A stretch of 64,000 bases of DNA from Nocardiopsis sp. ATB16-24 (GCF_030271535.1 NZ_JASCXJ010000020.1:43276-107275), one strand, 5' to 3'. Shown: positions 18,319 to 27,211, counted from the first letter of the stretch. Notes: generated by a model from the letters alone, not told the origin. Made by a program: numbers and translations.

Positions 18319-19041
18319 ATGTCCATCCCGACACAGGCCCACGCGCCCTTCGACATCGCCCGCTACACCCGTGCGGTGGAGGCGGCCGACATCGACACCG
18401 TGATGGCCCAGTACAGCGACGACGCCGAACTGGAGGTGTTCGACCAGCGCACCCCGCCCAGCGCACCGACGGTTCTGCACGGCAGGGACGAGATCGGCGC
18501 CGTCCTACGGGAGATCTTCTCCCGCGACATGACCCATGAGGTGATCCGGTCGGTGTCCGACGGAACGCGCTTCGCCTACACCGAGCAGTGCACCTACCCC
18601 GCGGGGAACAAGGTCATGAACATGACCATGCTGGACCTGAGGGACGGTCGTATCGCACACCAGTCCATGGTGCAGGCCTGGGACGAGGAGGCACAGAACA
18701 CCCTCCAGGTGTCCGGGTTCGACGAGCCCGCCAAGAGCGAGGAGTTCGAGAAGGGACGCATCGACGTCCTCCGCATCGGGGGTCAGGGGGTCATGCGCAT
18801 GATCCTGCGGCCCGGATGGCGCTGGACCGAGCACCTGTCCGCCTCCATGGGGACGGACCTGTGCATGAGGACCCACTGCGCCTACCTGGTCTCGGGCAGC
18901 CTGCACTGCCGTATGGAGGACGGGACCGAACGTGAGATCCGGGCGGGCGAGGTCTTCTTCGTTCCGCCGGGACACGACGCCTGGGTCGTGGGCGAGGAGA
19001 CCGTGGAACTGATCGACTGGCGCGCGCCCAACGAGTACTGA
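18319..19041 (+). CDS. SnoaL-like (NTF2) plus cupin fusion protein
   Basis: 240 residues in two parts. Residues 1-125 have the SnoaL/NTF2 layout (YTRAVEAADIDTVMAQYSDDAELEVF, then LHGRDEIGAVLREIFSRD, then MLDLRDGRIAHQSMVQAWD). Residues 145-240 are a cupin: MRMILRPGWRWTEHLS, THCAYLVSGSLHCRMEDGTEREIRAGEVFFVPPGHDAWVVGEE. The cupin metal histidines are partly replaced, so metal binding is uncertain. It is preceded by a GGAGCCGAGAG ribosome site and followed by a perfect 18-bp-arm terminator. Function unknown; the pairing suggests a small-molecule enzyme or sensor. Confidence 0.8.
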   Translation: MSIPTQAHAPFDIARYTRAVEAADIDTVMAQYSDDAELEVFDQRTPPSAPTVLHGRDEIGAVLREIFSRDMTHEVIRSVSDGTRFAYTEQCTYPAGNKVMNMTMLDLRDGRIAHQSMVQAWDEEAQNTLQVSGFDEPAKSEEFEKGRIDVLRIGGQGVMRMILRPGWRWTEHLSASMGTDLCMRTHCAYLVSGSLHCRMEDGTEREIRAGEVFFVPPGHDAWVVGEETVELIDWRAPNEY

Positions 19042-19055
19042 GCATCCACGTCGAG

Positions 19056-19099
19056 GCGGCGACGGGTCCGCGTGCCAAGGGACGCGGACCCGTCGCCGC
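19056..19099. terminator. Strong bidirectional terminator hairpin
   Basis: Perfect 18-bp arms (GCGGCGACGGGTCCGCGT and its complement) around an 8-base loop, 15 bp after the SnoaL-cupin stop and 26 bp past the stop of the oppositely oriented response-regulator remnant, so it can serve both. Confidence 0.85.
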
Positions 19100-19124
19100 G
19101 CGGGTGCGTGCCCCGTCTCCGTTC

Positions 19125-19764
19125 TCAGACGGCACGGTCGCGTAGGTAGGCCAGGACCGCGCGGACGCGGCGGTGCCCCCTTCGTCCGGCGGCAGGTCGA
19201 GCTTGGCCAGGATGTTGCCCACGTGCTCGCCGACCGCGGCGTCGCCGACCACGAGCCGGCGGGAGATCGCCCCGTTGGAGTGTCCCTCGGCCATCAGGGC
19301 GAGCACCTCACGCTCACGGGGGGTCAGACGTCTGAGCGGATCGGCCCGGCGGCGCAGGAGCCGGCGGACCACCTCGGGATCGACGAAGGTGGCGCCCTCC
19401 GCCACTTGGCGCAACACGGACGCGAACTCGCGGACGTCTCCCACCCTCTGTTCGAGCAGGTAGCCCACGCCTCGACCATCAGCGGAGTCGAGCAGGTCGG
19501 TGGCGTAGCTCAGCTCGACGTACTGGCTGAGCGCCACCACCGCCAGTCCCGGGTGGTCACGGCGCAGCCGCACGGCGGCGCGCAACCCCTCGTCGGTGAG
19601 GTCGGGGGCATGCGGATGTCGGTGACCACCAGTCGCGGCCCGTGCTCGGCGACCGCCTCCACAAGCGCCTCGCCGTCGCCGACCGAGGCCACCACGGCGA
19701 ATCCGAAGCGTTCCAGGATCCCGACCAGGCCCTCCCTGAGCAGGACGCCGTCCTCGGCCGGCAC
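19125..19764 (-). pseudogene. NarL/LuxR-type response regulator, two frameshifts
   Basis: Read across three frames, the segment encodes a receiver (AEDGVLLREGLVGILERFGF, VVTDIRMPP), then the rest of the receiver from DLTDEGLRAAVRLRRDHPG, a LuxR HTH (LTPREREVLALMAEGHSNGAISRRL) and a tail ending RRVRAVLAYLRDRAV. The first break lies in a C5 run after MPP (near 19605-19615), the second in a G5 run near 19176-19182; each behaves as one missing base. The N-terminus also looks short: the receiver lacks its first beta strand. It follows the broken sensor kinase, its expected partner. Confidence 0.8.
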
Positions 19765-19793
19765 GGTGGGGACCGGGTCGGACCCGCCCGGGT

Positions 19794-20560
19794 TCACGTC
19801 AACGGTGTCGGAGGAATCGGTCCGTACGGCAGCTCCACTCGGATTCGGGTCGGTCCGCCCTCGGGGCTGGAGAGCTCCGTTGTGCCGCCCATCACCGCGA
19901 CCCGGTCCTGGAGTCCGGTGAGTCCCGTGCCGCGGGCGGGGTCCGCTCCGCCGGGACCGTGGTCGGTGACCTCCACCACGAGGGCGTCGGGCCTTCCTTG
20001 TGGGCCGGGGAGGGTGTCGGCGCGCACGGTCACGCCGGGGGCCTCGGTGTGCTTGTGGACGTTGGTGAGGGCCTCGGAGACCACGAGGAAGACGGGCACC
20101 AGCAGCACCGTGTAGGCGATCTCCCTCCAGGTGACCGCCTCGGTGTAGCGGGTGCGGATCCAGCCCCACAGCCCTGGCGGTGGGGGGGTGGTGACCGCTG
20201 GGGAGTGGTCCGCGCGTGACGAGGAGGAGACGTCGGCGTTCCAACGCCCCCAGGGTCAGCGCGATGAGCGGGGTGCCGACCGCGACGAGTACGAGTCCGA
20301 CCGTGAACGCCGCCGCCATGGGCAGGGGGGACTGTTCTCGCCACGGTCCGCTGACGGGGTTTCCCACGGACATGATCCAGGGAAGGGAGAGCGGCAGGAC
20401 CACCACCGTCAGGGCCAGGCCGATGACCATGGTGTTGGCGTTGTGGGCCAGGGCCCGCCACGGCCACGCCGTCAACAGGTAGTACGGGGCGAGCAAGGCT
20501 CCGACGAGGGTTCGCGACCTGTCCGGGGGTCCTGGGGCGGGTGCCCCGAAGACCCTTCAC
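19794..20560 (-). pseudogene. Sensor histidine kinase remnant lacking the HisKA_3 region
   Basis: The N-terminal part is an actinobacterial sensor domain (LVGALLAPYYLLTAWPWRALA, then several membrane helices, then LWGWIRTRYTEAVTWREIAYTVLLVPVF). This runs straight into LVVSEALTNVHKHTEAPGVTV and DHGPGGADPARGTGLTGLQDRV of the ATPase domain. The phosphoacceptor (HisKA_3) region that normally lies between, with its DLHDGAQ-type box, is absent. In addition a C7 run near 20187 shifts the frame, and the GTG start at 20560 is out of frame with the sensor. It cannot autophosphorylate as written. Confidence 0.82.
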
Positions 20561-20758
20561 GGGATGTCGGGGGTGGGGGTCCCCCGGCCTGGGGAAACGC
20601 TTCTACGGTGTCCATGCCCTCACGGTGGGCGGGTCCGGGACGCGGGAGAATCGGCCGGGCCACCCGGTCGGTGGTGGGGTCCTCCCCACCTTCGAGGCGC
20701 CTTCGGTGAGTGAGCCTGCGGGCGCCCTTCGCAGTTCAGGGCGATAGGGTGGGACGAC

Positions 20759-22186
20759 GTGAGTGCGAAACCGCTGATCCCCGATGTCCTGGCTGCTCGC
20801 TACGCGTCCGCGGAGCTGACCCGGCTGTGGTCCCCCGAGTACAAGGTGGTCGCCGAGCGGCGGCTGTGGCTGGCCGTGTTGCGGGCCCAGGCCCGTCTGG
20901 GCGTGGACGTGCCCGCCGGTGTGGTCGAGGACTACGAGAAGGTCCTGGAACAGGTGGATCCGGCCTCGATCGCCGAGCGTGAGCGGATCACCCGCCACGA
21001 CGTCAAGGCCCGCATCGAGGAGTTCAACGCCCTCGCCGGCCACGAGCACGTCCACAAGGGCATGACCTCGCGCGACCTGACCGAGAACGTCGAACAGATG
21101 CAGGTGCGCGACAGCCTGCTGCTGGTGCGCGACCGTGTGGTGGCGCTGTTGGCACGGTTGGGGAGGCTCGCGGCCGAGTACGGCGGGACCGTGATGGCGG
21201 GACGTTCGCACAACGTTGCCGCCCAGGCCACCACCCTGGGCAAGCGTTTCGCCTCGATCGCCGACGAGATGCTGGTCGCCCACGGGCGGCTGGAGGAGCT
21301 GATCGCCCGCTACCCGCTGCGCGGGATCAAGGGCCCGGTGGGCACCGCCCAGGACATGCTGGACCTGCTGGGCGACGAGCGGAGGCTGGCCGCGCTGGAG
21401 AACGAGGTGGCCGAGCACCTGGGCTTCGATCGGCGGTTCACCAGCGTGGGCCAGGTCTACCCGCGTTCACTGGACTTCGAGGTGCTGACCACGTTGGTGC
21501 AGTTGGCCGCGGGCCCCTCCTCCCTGGCCAAGACCATCCGGTTGATGGCGGGGCACGAACTGGTCACCGAGGGGTTCGCCGAGGGACAGGTGGGTTCCTC
21601 GGCGATGCCGCACAAGATGAACACGCGCTCGTGCGAGCGGGTCAACGGGTTGGCCGTGGTCCTTCGCGGTTACGCGTCGATGGCCGGCGAACTGGCCGGG
21701 GACCAGTGGAACGAGGGCGATGTTTCGTGTTCGGTGGTGCGTCGGGTGGCGCTGCCGGACGCGTTCTTCGCCTTCGACGGTCTGGTCGAGACGATGTTGA
21801 CGGTCCTGGACGAGTTCGGTGCCTTTCCCGCGGTCGTCTCCGCGGAGTTGGACCGCTACCTGCCGTTCCTGGCCACGACCAAGATGCTGATGGCCGCCGT
21901 GCGCGCCGGCGTGGGGCGTGAGACCGCCCACGAGCTGATCAAGGAGCACGCCGTGGGCGCGGCCTTGGCCATGCGTCAGGAGGGTGTGGGCAACCGGCTG
22001 CTGGAGCGTCTGGCCGAGGACGAACGTTTTCCCCTGGACCGCGCCGAACTGGACGCACTGCTGGCCGACCGGATCACCTTCACCGGGGCCGCCGCCGAGC
22101 AGGTGGCGACCGTGGTGGCCAGGGTCGAGGAGGTCACGGCCGCCCACCCCGAGGCCGCCGCCTACTCCCCCGGTTCGATCCTGTGA
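20759..22186 (+). CDS. purB: Adenylosuccinate lyase
   Basis: 475 residues. The fumarase/aspartase superfamily signature GSSAMPHKMNTRSCERVNGL near residue 280 is the PurB form; the HDVKARIEEFN and KGMTSRDLTEN blocks supply other active-site residues, and a catalytic histidine lies in MAGRSHNVAAQATT. The enzyme catalyses two fumarate-releasing steps of purine synthesis (SAICAR to AICAR and adenylosuccinate to AMP). It is monocistronic here, with a GTG start and terminators directly after the stop. Confidence 0.96.
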   Translation: MSAKPLIPDVLAARYASAELTRLWSPEYKVVAERRLWLAVLRAQARLGVDVPAGVVEDYEKVLEQVDPASIAERERITRHDVKARIEEFNALAGHEHVHKGMTSRDLTENVEQMQVRDSLLLVRDRVVALLARLGRLAAEYGGTVMAGRSHNVAAQATTLGKRFASIADEMLVAHGRLEELIARYPLRGIKGPVGTAQDMLDLLGDERRLAALENEVAEHLGFDRRFTSVGQVYPRSLDFEVLTTLVQLAAGPSSLAKTIRLMAGHELVTEGFAEGQVGSSAMPHKMNTRSCERVNGLAVVLRGYASMAGELAGDQWNEGDVSCSVVRRVALPDAFFAFDGLVETMLTVLDEFGAFPAVVSAELDRYLPFLATTKMLMAAVRAGVGRETAHELIKEHAVGAALAMRQEGVGNRLLERLAEDERFPLDRAELDALLADRITFTGAAAEQVATVVARVEEVTAAHPEAAAYSPGSIL

Positions 22187-22207
22187 CGGATCGCTGATCC
22201 GTACGCG

Positions 22208-22241
22208 GGCCCGGGAAGGCGTCGTGGCGCCGACCCGGGCC
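22208..22241 (+). terminator. purB terminator hairpin
   Basis: GGCCCGGG and CCCGGGCC arms around an 18-base loop that itself folds (GGCGTCGTGGCGCC). A shorter hairpin (ACGGATC-GCT-GATCCGT, 22186-22202) begins at the last base of the stop codon just before it. Confidence 0.65.
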
Positions 22242-22402
22242 TTCGTCGATCAGGTGGCCTGGGAGAGGGCGAGGCTTCGTCTTCTCGTCCACGGGCAGGG
22301 GTCTGTTATGGCGCGGTTCACACCGCGAACAGTGGGTTCGGAAGTTAACGCCTATTACGGTTGTCGTGTCGGCATACCCCACGCACCTCTTCGGAGCGCC
22401 AG

Positions 22403-22585
22403 ATGATCGATCCCGATTCCTTCGGCACCGCGCTGTGGACCGTGGTGATCGTCTCCGCGGTCATCGTCGTCTTCGGGGCGGCGGCCCTGTCCGACATGGT
22501 GCTGCGTCGTCGGGAGGACCGCGCCTCTCGCGCCTCCTCCTCGCACCGCCCGCACTCCCAGGGACCCGAGGGTCGGGACCGCTGA
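22403..22585 (+). CDS. Small single-span membrane protein
   Basis: 60 residues: a single hydrophobic helix (ALWTVVIVSAVIVVFGAAAL) followed by a basic, polar tail (LRRREDRASRASSSHRPH). No family recognised. The ATG at 22403 is preferred to upstream in-frame starts because it directly precedes the helix. It sits alone between purB and a dehydratase gene on the other strand. Confidence 0.55.
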   Translation: MIDPDSFGTALWTVVIVSAVIVVFGAAALSDMVLRRREDRASRASSSHRPHSQGPEGRDR

Positions 22586-22611
22586 CGAGGGTCTGCGCGG
22601 CTCGTGCCCGT

Positions 22612-23568
22612 TCACCTCACCATGCGGACGAACAGTTCGGGGTCCACGTTCCCTCCCGAGACGACCGCGACCGTCGCCTCCGGGCGACCGGGGACGGTGG
22701 TCACGCGTCCGGCGAGGACGGCGGCGGCAGCCAGGGCCCCGCTGGGTTCGGCGACCAGGCGGGCCCCGTGGGCGAGACGGGCGACGGCGTGGGCGATCTC
22801 CTCCTCCGTCACGGTGACGATCTCGTCCAGACGGGCCCGCAGGTGGGCGAAGGTGCGCTCGGACAGGCAGACCCGTACGCCGTCGGCCAGGGTGCGCCCG
22901 GTGCGTTCGGGCGACCAGGTCACGAGACGTCCGGTGCGCAGGCTCTCGACCGCGTCGGCGGCCAGTTCCGGCTCGACTCCCACCACCCGGACCCTGTGGG
23001 GATGGACGGTTCGGGCCGCCGTGGCCACGCCCGAGGCCAGTCCACCGCCGCCCACGGGCACGACGATGGTCGTGACCTCGGGTGACTGCTCCAGGATCTC
23101 CAGACCCACGGTCCCCTGACCCGCGATGACGTGGGGGTCGTCGAAGGGCGGGACCCAGGCGAGCAACTCGCTCTCCTCCAGCTCGCGGGCCGCCTCCTCG
23201 CGCCGCTCGGCGGGCACGATGACGACACGGGCGCCGAAGGCACGGATGCGGTCGACCTTGACCTTGGGAGAGCCCTCGGGGACGACGACCGTGCAGGGGA
23301 CACCGTTGCGGGCCGCGGCGTAGGCCAGGGCCTGACCGTGGTTGCCCGAGGAATGGGTCACCACACCGCTCCTGCGCTGGGCGGGGTTGAGCAGGGCGAC
23401 GGCGTTGGCGGCGCCGCGGAGCTTGAAGGCGCCGGTGGGTTGGAGGCTCTCCGGTTTGACCAGGAAGGAGGGCCCGTCGGGCGGTCCGGCGGTCAGGGGG
23501 GTGCGCACGATCTGCCCCTGGAGACGGGTCTCCGCGGCACGGACGTCGTCGGCGGTGATCAGTTCCAT
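22612..23568 (-). CDS. Threonine dehydratase / serine racemase-like PLP enzyme
   Basis: 318 residues. Conserved features: PTGAFKLRGA with the PLP lysine (near residue 50), SSGNHGQALAYAA, VVVPEGSPKVKVDRI, PFDDPHVIAGQGT and the tetraglycine loop VGGGGLASGVA. No ACT domain. Biodegradative threonine dehydratases and serine racemases share this pattern, so the exact substrate is open. ATG 23568 begins MELITADDVRAAE, typical for the family; a GTG eight codons upstream is also possible. It is a paralogue of the enzyme at 5087. Confidence 0.86.
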   Translation of the reverse strand: MELITADDVRAAETRLQGQIVRTPLTAGPPDGPSFLVKPESLQPTGAFKLRGAANAVALLNPAQRRSGVVTHSSGNHGQALAYAAARNGVPCTVVVPEGSPKVKVDRIRAFGARVVIVPAERREEAARELEESELLAWVPPFDDPHVIAGQGTVGLEILEQSPEVTTIVVPVGGGGLASGVATAARTVHPHRVRVVGVEPELAADAVESLRTGRLVTWSPERTGRTLADGVRVCLSERTFAHLRARLDEIVTVTEEEIAHAVARLAHGARLVAEPSGALAAAAVLAGRVTTVPGRPEATVAVVSGGNVDPELFVRMVR

Positions 23569-23692
23569 GCGACGGGTATGCCCGGTGGGCACCTTCGCAC
23601 ACGACGTTCCGAGCGGAGCCGCCCACGGTGGGGCGGGGCGGCGGAAGCGGTCCGAACGTGCCCACGGGACGCCCGCCGCCGACCGCGACGGT

Positions 23693-24370
23693 TCAGATCC
23701 TCAGGTCCACCTGGGGGATCGGGAGCGTCGCCAGGTGTTCCACCACGGCGGAGGGATCACCGCTCCACCTCATGGCGCGCATCTGCTCCAGGCTCCGGCG
23801 TCCGGTAGCGGCCCGTGCCAGTTCGAAGGCGGTGGCGGACCATTCCAGGGCCTTGGGGCCCGTACCGTCACCGAGGGTCCACTCCTGGCCGGTGTCCGTG
23901 GCCGTCACGCGCACACCGGGCAGTTCGGGGGACCAGAAGCGGGCGAGCCCTCCCACGGTGAAGGCGGCCAACCGGTCGGAGTCCTCGGTCTGGGCCTCCA
24001 TGCCCAGGGCACCGCGTACGTCGTTCTCGTGGTGCCACAGGTCCAGTGTGGGCAGGAAGTAACGGGCCTGTGTACGGGTGGACAGGACCCGCAACAGTGC
24101 CGGGAGGTCCTTTCGCCAGTCCGCACAGATCCGGGTGATGTCCATGTGGGCGCGCTCGGCCACTTGGCGGGCGGTGGCGGCGTCGTCGGCGGGAGGGGTG
24201 AGGCGTTCCGTGGCCACGTCCGCGCAGATTCCGGCCAGGTGGGCGTAGGTCTGTCGGACGTTCCACTCGGGCAGGGCGGGAACGGGGGTGGCGAGCTGCT
24301 CCGCGCTCAGCCCTTCGGCGAGGGAGAGCATGCGGTCCATGCAGCGGGTGTAGATGTCCTGGGTGTCCAT
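23693..24370 (-). CDS. Maleylpyruvate-isomerase-like mycothiol-dependent protein (MDMPI)
   Basis: 225 residues. The N-terminal four-helix domain has PALPEWNVRQTYAHLAGICADV and a DLWHHENDVRGALG helix, the metal-binding histidines of the MDMPI_N/DinB-like fold, followed by a C-terminal domain (ATDTGQEWTLGDG). Members are mycothiol-dependent isomerases or transferases. GTG 24379 upstream lies inside a 39-bp palindrome; ATG 24370 is preferred. Neither start has a clear ribosome site, so a leaderless or short-leader transcript is possible. Confidence 0.78.
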   Translation of the reverse strand: MDTQDIYTRCMDRMLSLAEGLSAEQLATPVPALPEWNVRQTYAHLAGICADVATERLTPPADDAATARQVAERAHMDITRICADWRKDLPALLRVLSTRTQARYFLPTLDLWHHENDVRGALGMEAQTEDSDRLAAFTVGGLARFWSPELPGVRVTATDTGQEWTLGDGTGPKALEWSATAFELARAATGRRSLEQMRAMRWSGDPSAVVEHLATLPIPQVDLRI

Positions 24371-24371
24371 G

Positions 24372-24410
24372 GGCGCCACGGTACCGAACAGTGTTCGGCA
24401 CCGTGGCGCC
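24372..24410. promoter_or_regulatory. 39-bp near-perfect palindrome at an MDMPI gene start
   Basis: Two 19-base arms with one mismatch around a single centre base (24391). The inner part is CCGAACAGTGTTCGG; the outer arms are GGCGCCACGGT and ACCGTGGCGCC. It starts 2 bp upstream of the ATG on the minus strand, so it is more likely an operator or a leader hairpin than a terminator. Confidence 0.55.
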
Positions 24411-24505
24411 GTGGCGTCGGGAACCGCGCGGGCCGGTGCGGCCCCTGGCGGGGGGTACGGTTCCCGGGAGGGGTGTCACCCGCTCAGGAGCGTCTCACCT
24501 TGCGG

Positions 24506-25576
24506 TCACGACTCCTGGCAGGCGACCACCGGATCGATGTTCACCCCTTGGTGTGTGGCGGTGAACCCGAAGCTGGTGGACTCCCCTGGGGCGAGCCGAC
24601 CGTTGTGACCGACGTTGGTCGCCTCGAAGTGGGCTCCGTGGTTGACCAGTGAGGCGTTCCAGGAACTGCTGATCTCCTGGCGGTTGGCGAACACCCAGTC
24701 CACCATCCAGCCGTCGACCCCGTCCTCACCGGCGGTCACCTCGACCTCCGCCTGGAAGCCGTTCGTCCACTCGTTGAGCACGGTGTACTCGGCGGTGCAG
24801 TACTCGCCCTCCGGCGGGTCCGTGGGCTCGGGGGTCGGGTCGGGTGTCGGGTCCGGGGTCGGGTCGGGCGTCGGGTCGGGCTCGGGGTCCGGGCCGGGCC
24901 CGGAGCCGCCGCCGAAGACGACGTCGGAGCAGTTGTAGAAGGCCTCGGGGCTGTCCGAACGCTCCCAGACCACATAGATGATGTGCTGGCCCTGCTTGTT
25001 CGGCAGGTCCACGTCCCAGTAGTACTCGGCGCCGGCCACCCCGCCGCTGCGCAGCGGCGGATCGGTCACCTCGTCGATCAACTCCAGGTCGTCCCAGGTC
25101 AAGGCGTCGCTGCCCGGGTCGAACCCGTCCTTGGTGACGTAGGTGAAGAAGGTGCCCGGGTGCGGGGCCCAGGCGTTGTGGTGGAACTCCACCGTCTGCC
25201 CCGCGGGCAGGTGGGTGGTGGGCCAGTCGTCGCGCACCGCGTTGAACGCCGAGAAGCCGTTGGTGGGGCCGCACAGCTCACCGTCGGCCACGAACTCCTG
25301 GTGACGTCCGTCGGAGTTGCTGATCAGGTTGCCGAACCAGTTCCAGAACGCGTAGTCCCCGCCCTGGGCCAACGCGTCGGCGCAGGCGTCGTTGACGGGT
25401 TGCAGGGCTCCGCCGCTGCTGCCTCCGGTGGCGTCCTGGAAGCAGGCGTAGGTACGGCTGGCGGGGTAGGTGAAGGCGCCGTGGGCCTCGGCCGTGTCCG
25501 GCATGGCGACGATGGCCGTGCCTATGGCGAGTCCGCCGAGCGCCACTGTCATGGCGATGGCGTCGCGTGGCCTCAT
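24506..25576 (-). CDS. AA10 lytic polysaccharide monooxygenase with C-terminal CBM2
   Basis: 356 residues, secreted. A signal peptide (MRPRDAIAMTVALGG...) ends TAEA, so mature residue 1 is His32 (HGAFTYPASRTY), the N-terminal copper ligand; the second brace histidine lies in the NAWAPHPGTFF segment near residue 139, followed by YVTKDGFDP. A Pro-Asp/Thr linker (about residues 235-262) joins a CBM2 cellulose-binding module (CTAEYTVLNEWTNGFQAEVEV). AA10 enzymes oxidatively cleave crystalline cellulose or chitin; the NAWAPHPG form and CBM2 favour cellulose. The ATG at 25576 has GAGGAG 8 bp upstream. Last gene of the biomass operon. Confidence 0.95.
   Translation of the reverse strand: MRPRDAIAMTVALGGLAIGTAIVAMPDTAEAHGAFTYPASRTYACFQDATGGSSGGALQPVNDACADALAQGGDYAFWNWFGNLISNSDGRHQEFVADGELCGPTNGFSAFNAVRDDWPTTHLPAGQTVEFHHNAWAPHPGTFFTYVTKDGFDPGSDALTWDDLELIDEVTDPPLRSGGVAGAEYYWDVDLPNKQGQHIIYVVWERSDSPEAFYNCSDVVFGGGSGPGPDPEPDPTPDPTPDPTPDPTPEPTDPPEGEYCTAEYTVLNEWTNGFQAEVEVTAGEDGVDGWMVDWVFANRQEISSSWNASLVNHGAHFEATNVGHNGRLAPGESTSFGFTATHQGVNIDPVVACQES
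24824..24900 (-). repeat. Pro-Asp-Pro-Thr linker-coding repeats
   Basis: Tandem units of about 12 bp (GGGTCGGGTGTC, GGGTCCGGGGTC and variants) encode the repeated PDPTPD linker between the LPMO catalytic domain and its CBM2. Such tracts vary in copy number between strains. Confidence 0.8.
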
Positions 25577-25668
25577 GGGGGCCACTCCTCTCTGTTCTGT
25601 GTGGGGGTCCCGGCCGTACCGGGGGGTGCGGCCGGGGGTCTTGCACGGGGGCTACGGCCCCCTCGGGG

Positions 25669-27018
25669 TCAGGCGGTGCAGGAGAGTGAGGGTGTGCCGA
25701 CGGTGCCGTTGTGGGTGCCGACGAAACCGAACGTGGTCGACTGCCCCGAGGAGAGCGTCCCGTTGTAGCCGGCGTCGGTCGCGGTGACGTTGGACCCACT
25801 ACTGCTCACCGACGCGTTCCAGGCATGGGAGACACCCTCACCACCGGTGAAACTCCACGTCACCGTCCACCCCGTCAGGTTCGACCCCGCGGTGACGGTC
25901 ACCTCCGCCTGGAAACCGTCGTTCCACTCCCCCACCACCTGGTAGGAGGCCTCACAGTCCCCCGCGGGCGGATCCGTCGGCGGGTCCGTGGGCTCCTCCG
26001 TCGGCGGGTCGACGGGGCCTTCGCCACCGCCGTAGATCGGGGCCTCCACCGCGGTGGAGGCGATGCCGTCGGGTCCGTGGAAGATGCGCTCGCCCCAGGG
26101 GGTGAGGGCGTCGACGTCGAAGTTCTCGACCATGTCCAGATACTCGACGGGGCTGCCGTTACCGCTCCAGGACCATCCGATGTAGCCCAGTCCGAGGCGT
26201 TCGCTGTGGGCCATGATGGCGTCCTCATCGGGGTTGCCGTCGGAGTGGTCGTGGCCGAACTCGCCGATCACCAGCGGCAGTCCCGCGTCGACGAAGGACT
26301 CCAGGTAGGAGACGATCGTGGCCTCCTGCTGGTAGACCCCGTACATGTGGATGGAGAACACCGTGTTGCGATGCGGGTCGGAGTCGAACACGGACCGGGC
26401 GTTGTCACGCATGATGCCCTGCCAGTCCTGGCCCCAGTTGGGCGCGTCGACCACCAGGGTGTGGTCGAAGCCCGCGTCGCGCAGGCGGCCGATCGCCGCG
26501 CCGGTGTCGTCGGCCCAGCCCTGGTTGACCGACGCGTCGTTGCCGTAGGGCTCGTTGCCGATGTTGACGAGGATGTGGTCCTCCTCGCCCTTCACGGCGT
26601 CCTGCACCCGCAGCCAGTAGTCCACGGCCCGGTCCAGGGAGACGGCCTCGGACTCCTCTCCGTAGCCGGTGGTGTCGTGCACCTCCAGCATGCAGATCAG
26701 CCGGTTGGCCTTGCACTCGGAGACGACGTCGGCCACGTCGCCGACACCGTTCTCCTGCCACCGGTCACCGCTGCTGAGGACGACGCGGACGGTGTTGGCG
26801 CCCAGGGACTTGATGTCGGCGAAGGCTCCGGTCCGGTGGGTGTACCAGGCGTGCGGGTGGCTGACGCCGCGGATGACGAAGTCGTTCCCGGCGGCGTCGA
26901 CCAGGCGTCCGTCACTGACGCGGAAGCCTGTATCGGCGTGGGCGGGCAGGGTGTGCACGAAGAGCGCCGCCACCAGGGTCAGAACCGACCCCAGGGCGAT
27001 CAGTAGGCGTTTGGCCAT
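25669..27018 (-). CDS. GH5 (subfamily 8-like) beta-1,4-mannanase with C-terminal CBM2
   Basis: 449 residues, secreted (signal ends PAHA near residue 28). The mature protein starts DTGFRVSDGRLVDAAGNDF, with RGVSHPHAWY, GANTVRVVLSSG, LEVHDTTGYGE, the acid/base in NIGNEPYGN and the nucleophile in LVIGEFGHDHSDG; FSIHMYGVY and GWSWSGNG complete the pattern seen in GH5_8 mannanases such as those of Thermobifida and Bacillus. A PTEEPTDPPTDPP linker leads to a CBM2 nearly identical in DNA to that of the xylanase upstream. ATG 27018 has a GGAG site 7 bp before it. An endoglucanase is less likely given the NEPYGN and HMYGVY forms. Confidence 0.88.
   Translation of the reverse strand: MAKRLLIALGSVLTLVAALFVHTLPAHADTGFRVSDGRLVDAAGNDFVIRGVSHPHAWYTHRTGAFADIKSLGANTVRVVLSSGDRWQENGVGDVADVVSECKANRLICMLEVHDTTGYGEESEAVSLDRAVDYWLRVQDAVKGEEDHILVNIGNEPYGNDASVNQGWADDTGAAIGRLRDAGFDHTLVVDAPNWGQDWQGIMRDNARSVFDSDPHRNTVFSIHMYGVYQQEATIVSYLESFVDAGLPLVIGEFGHDHSDGNPDEDAIMAHSERLGLGYIGWSWSGNGSPVEYLDMVENFDVDALTPWGERIFHGPDGIASTAVEAPIYGGGEGPVDPPTEEPTDPPTDPPAGDCEASYQVVGEWNDGFQAEVTVTAGSNLTGWTVTWSFTGGEGVSHAWNASVSSSGSNVTATDAGYNGTLSSGQSTTFGFVGTHNGTVGTPSLSCTA
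25691..26002 (-). repeat. CBM2-coding direct repeat, copy 1
   Basis: About 310 bp encoding linker and CBM2 of the mannanase align without gaps (offset 1546) to the xylanase copy, with about 17 mismatches counted by eye. The central 120 bp are almost identical, which implies recent duplication or gene conversion. Confidence 0.85.
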
Positions 27019-27211
27019 CACGGAACTCCAGACGGAAGGGCGACGACGTCGTCGGTTGACAGGGATCCACCGTTCTCGTGGTGGTGAGGTGGGTGCCGGG
27101 GAGGCGAGCACCGTTCCCCGGCACCCGGTCATGTCGCAGGCGTGGCCTGTTCCGGGGTGGACACGTCTACGTGGCGGACATCGCCCTCTCCTCAGTCGGG
27201 TCAGCCGTGGA

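Noticed and set aside
24372..24410. LexA/SOS box (CGAAC-N4-GTTCG)
   Set aside because: The spacing is N3 (CGAAC-AGT-GTTCG), not N4, and the gene has no SOS link.
24824..24900. Short tandem repeats resembling a CRISPR-like array
   Set aside because: They are in frame and encode the Pro-Asp/Thr linker of the LPMO.
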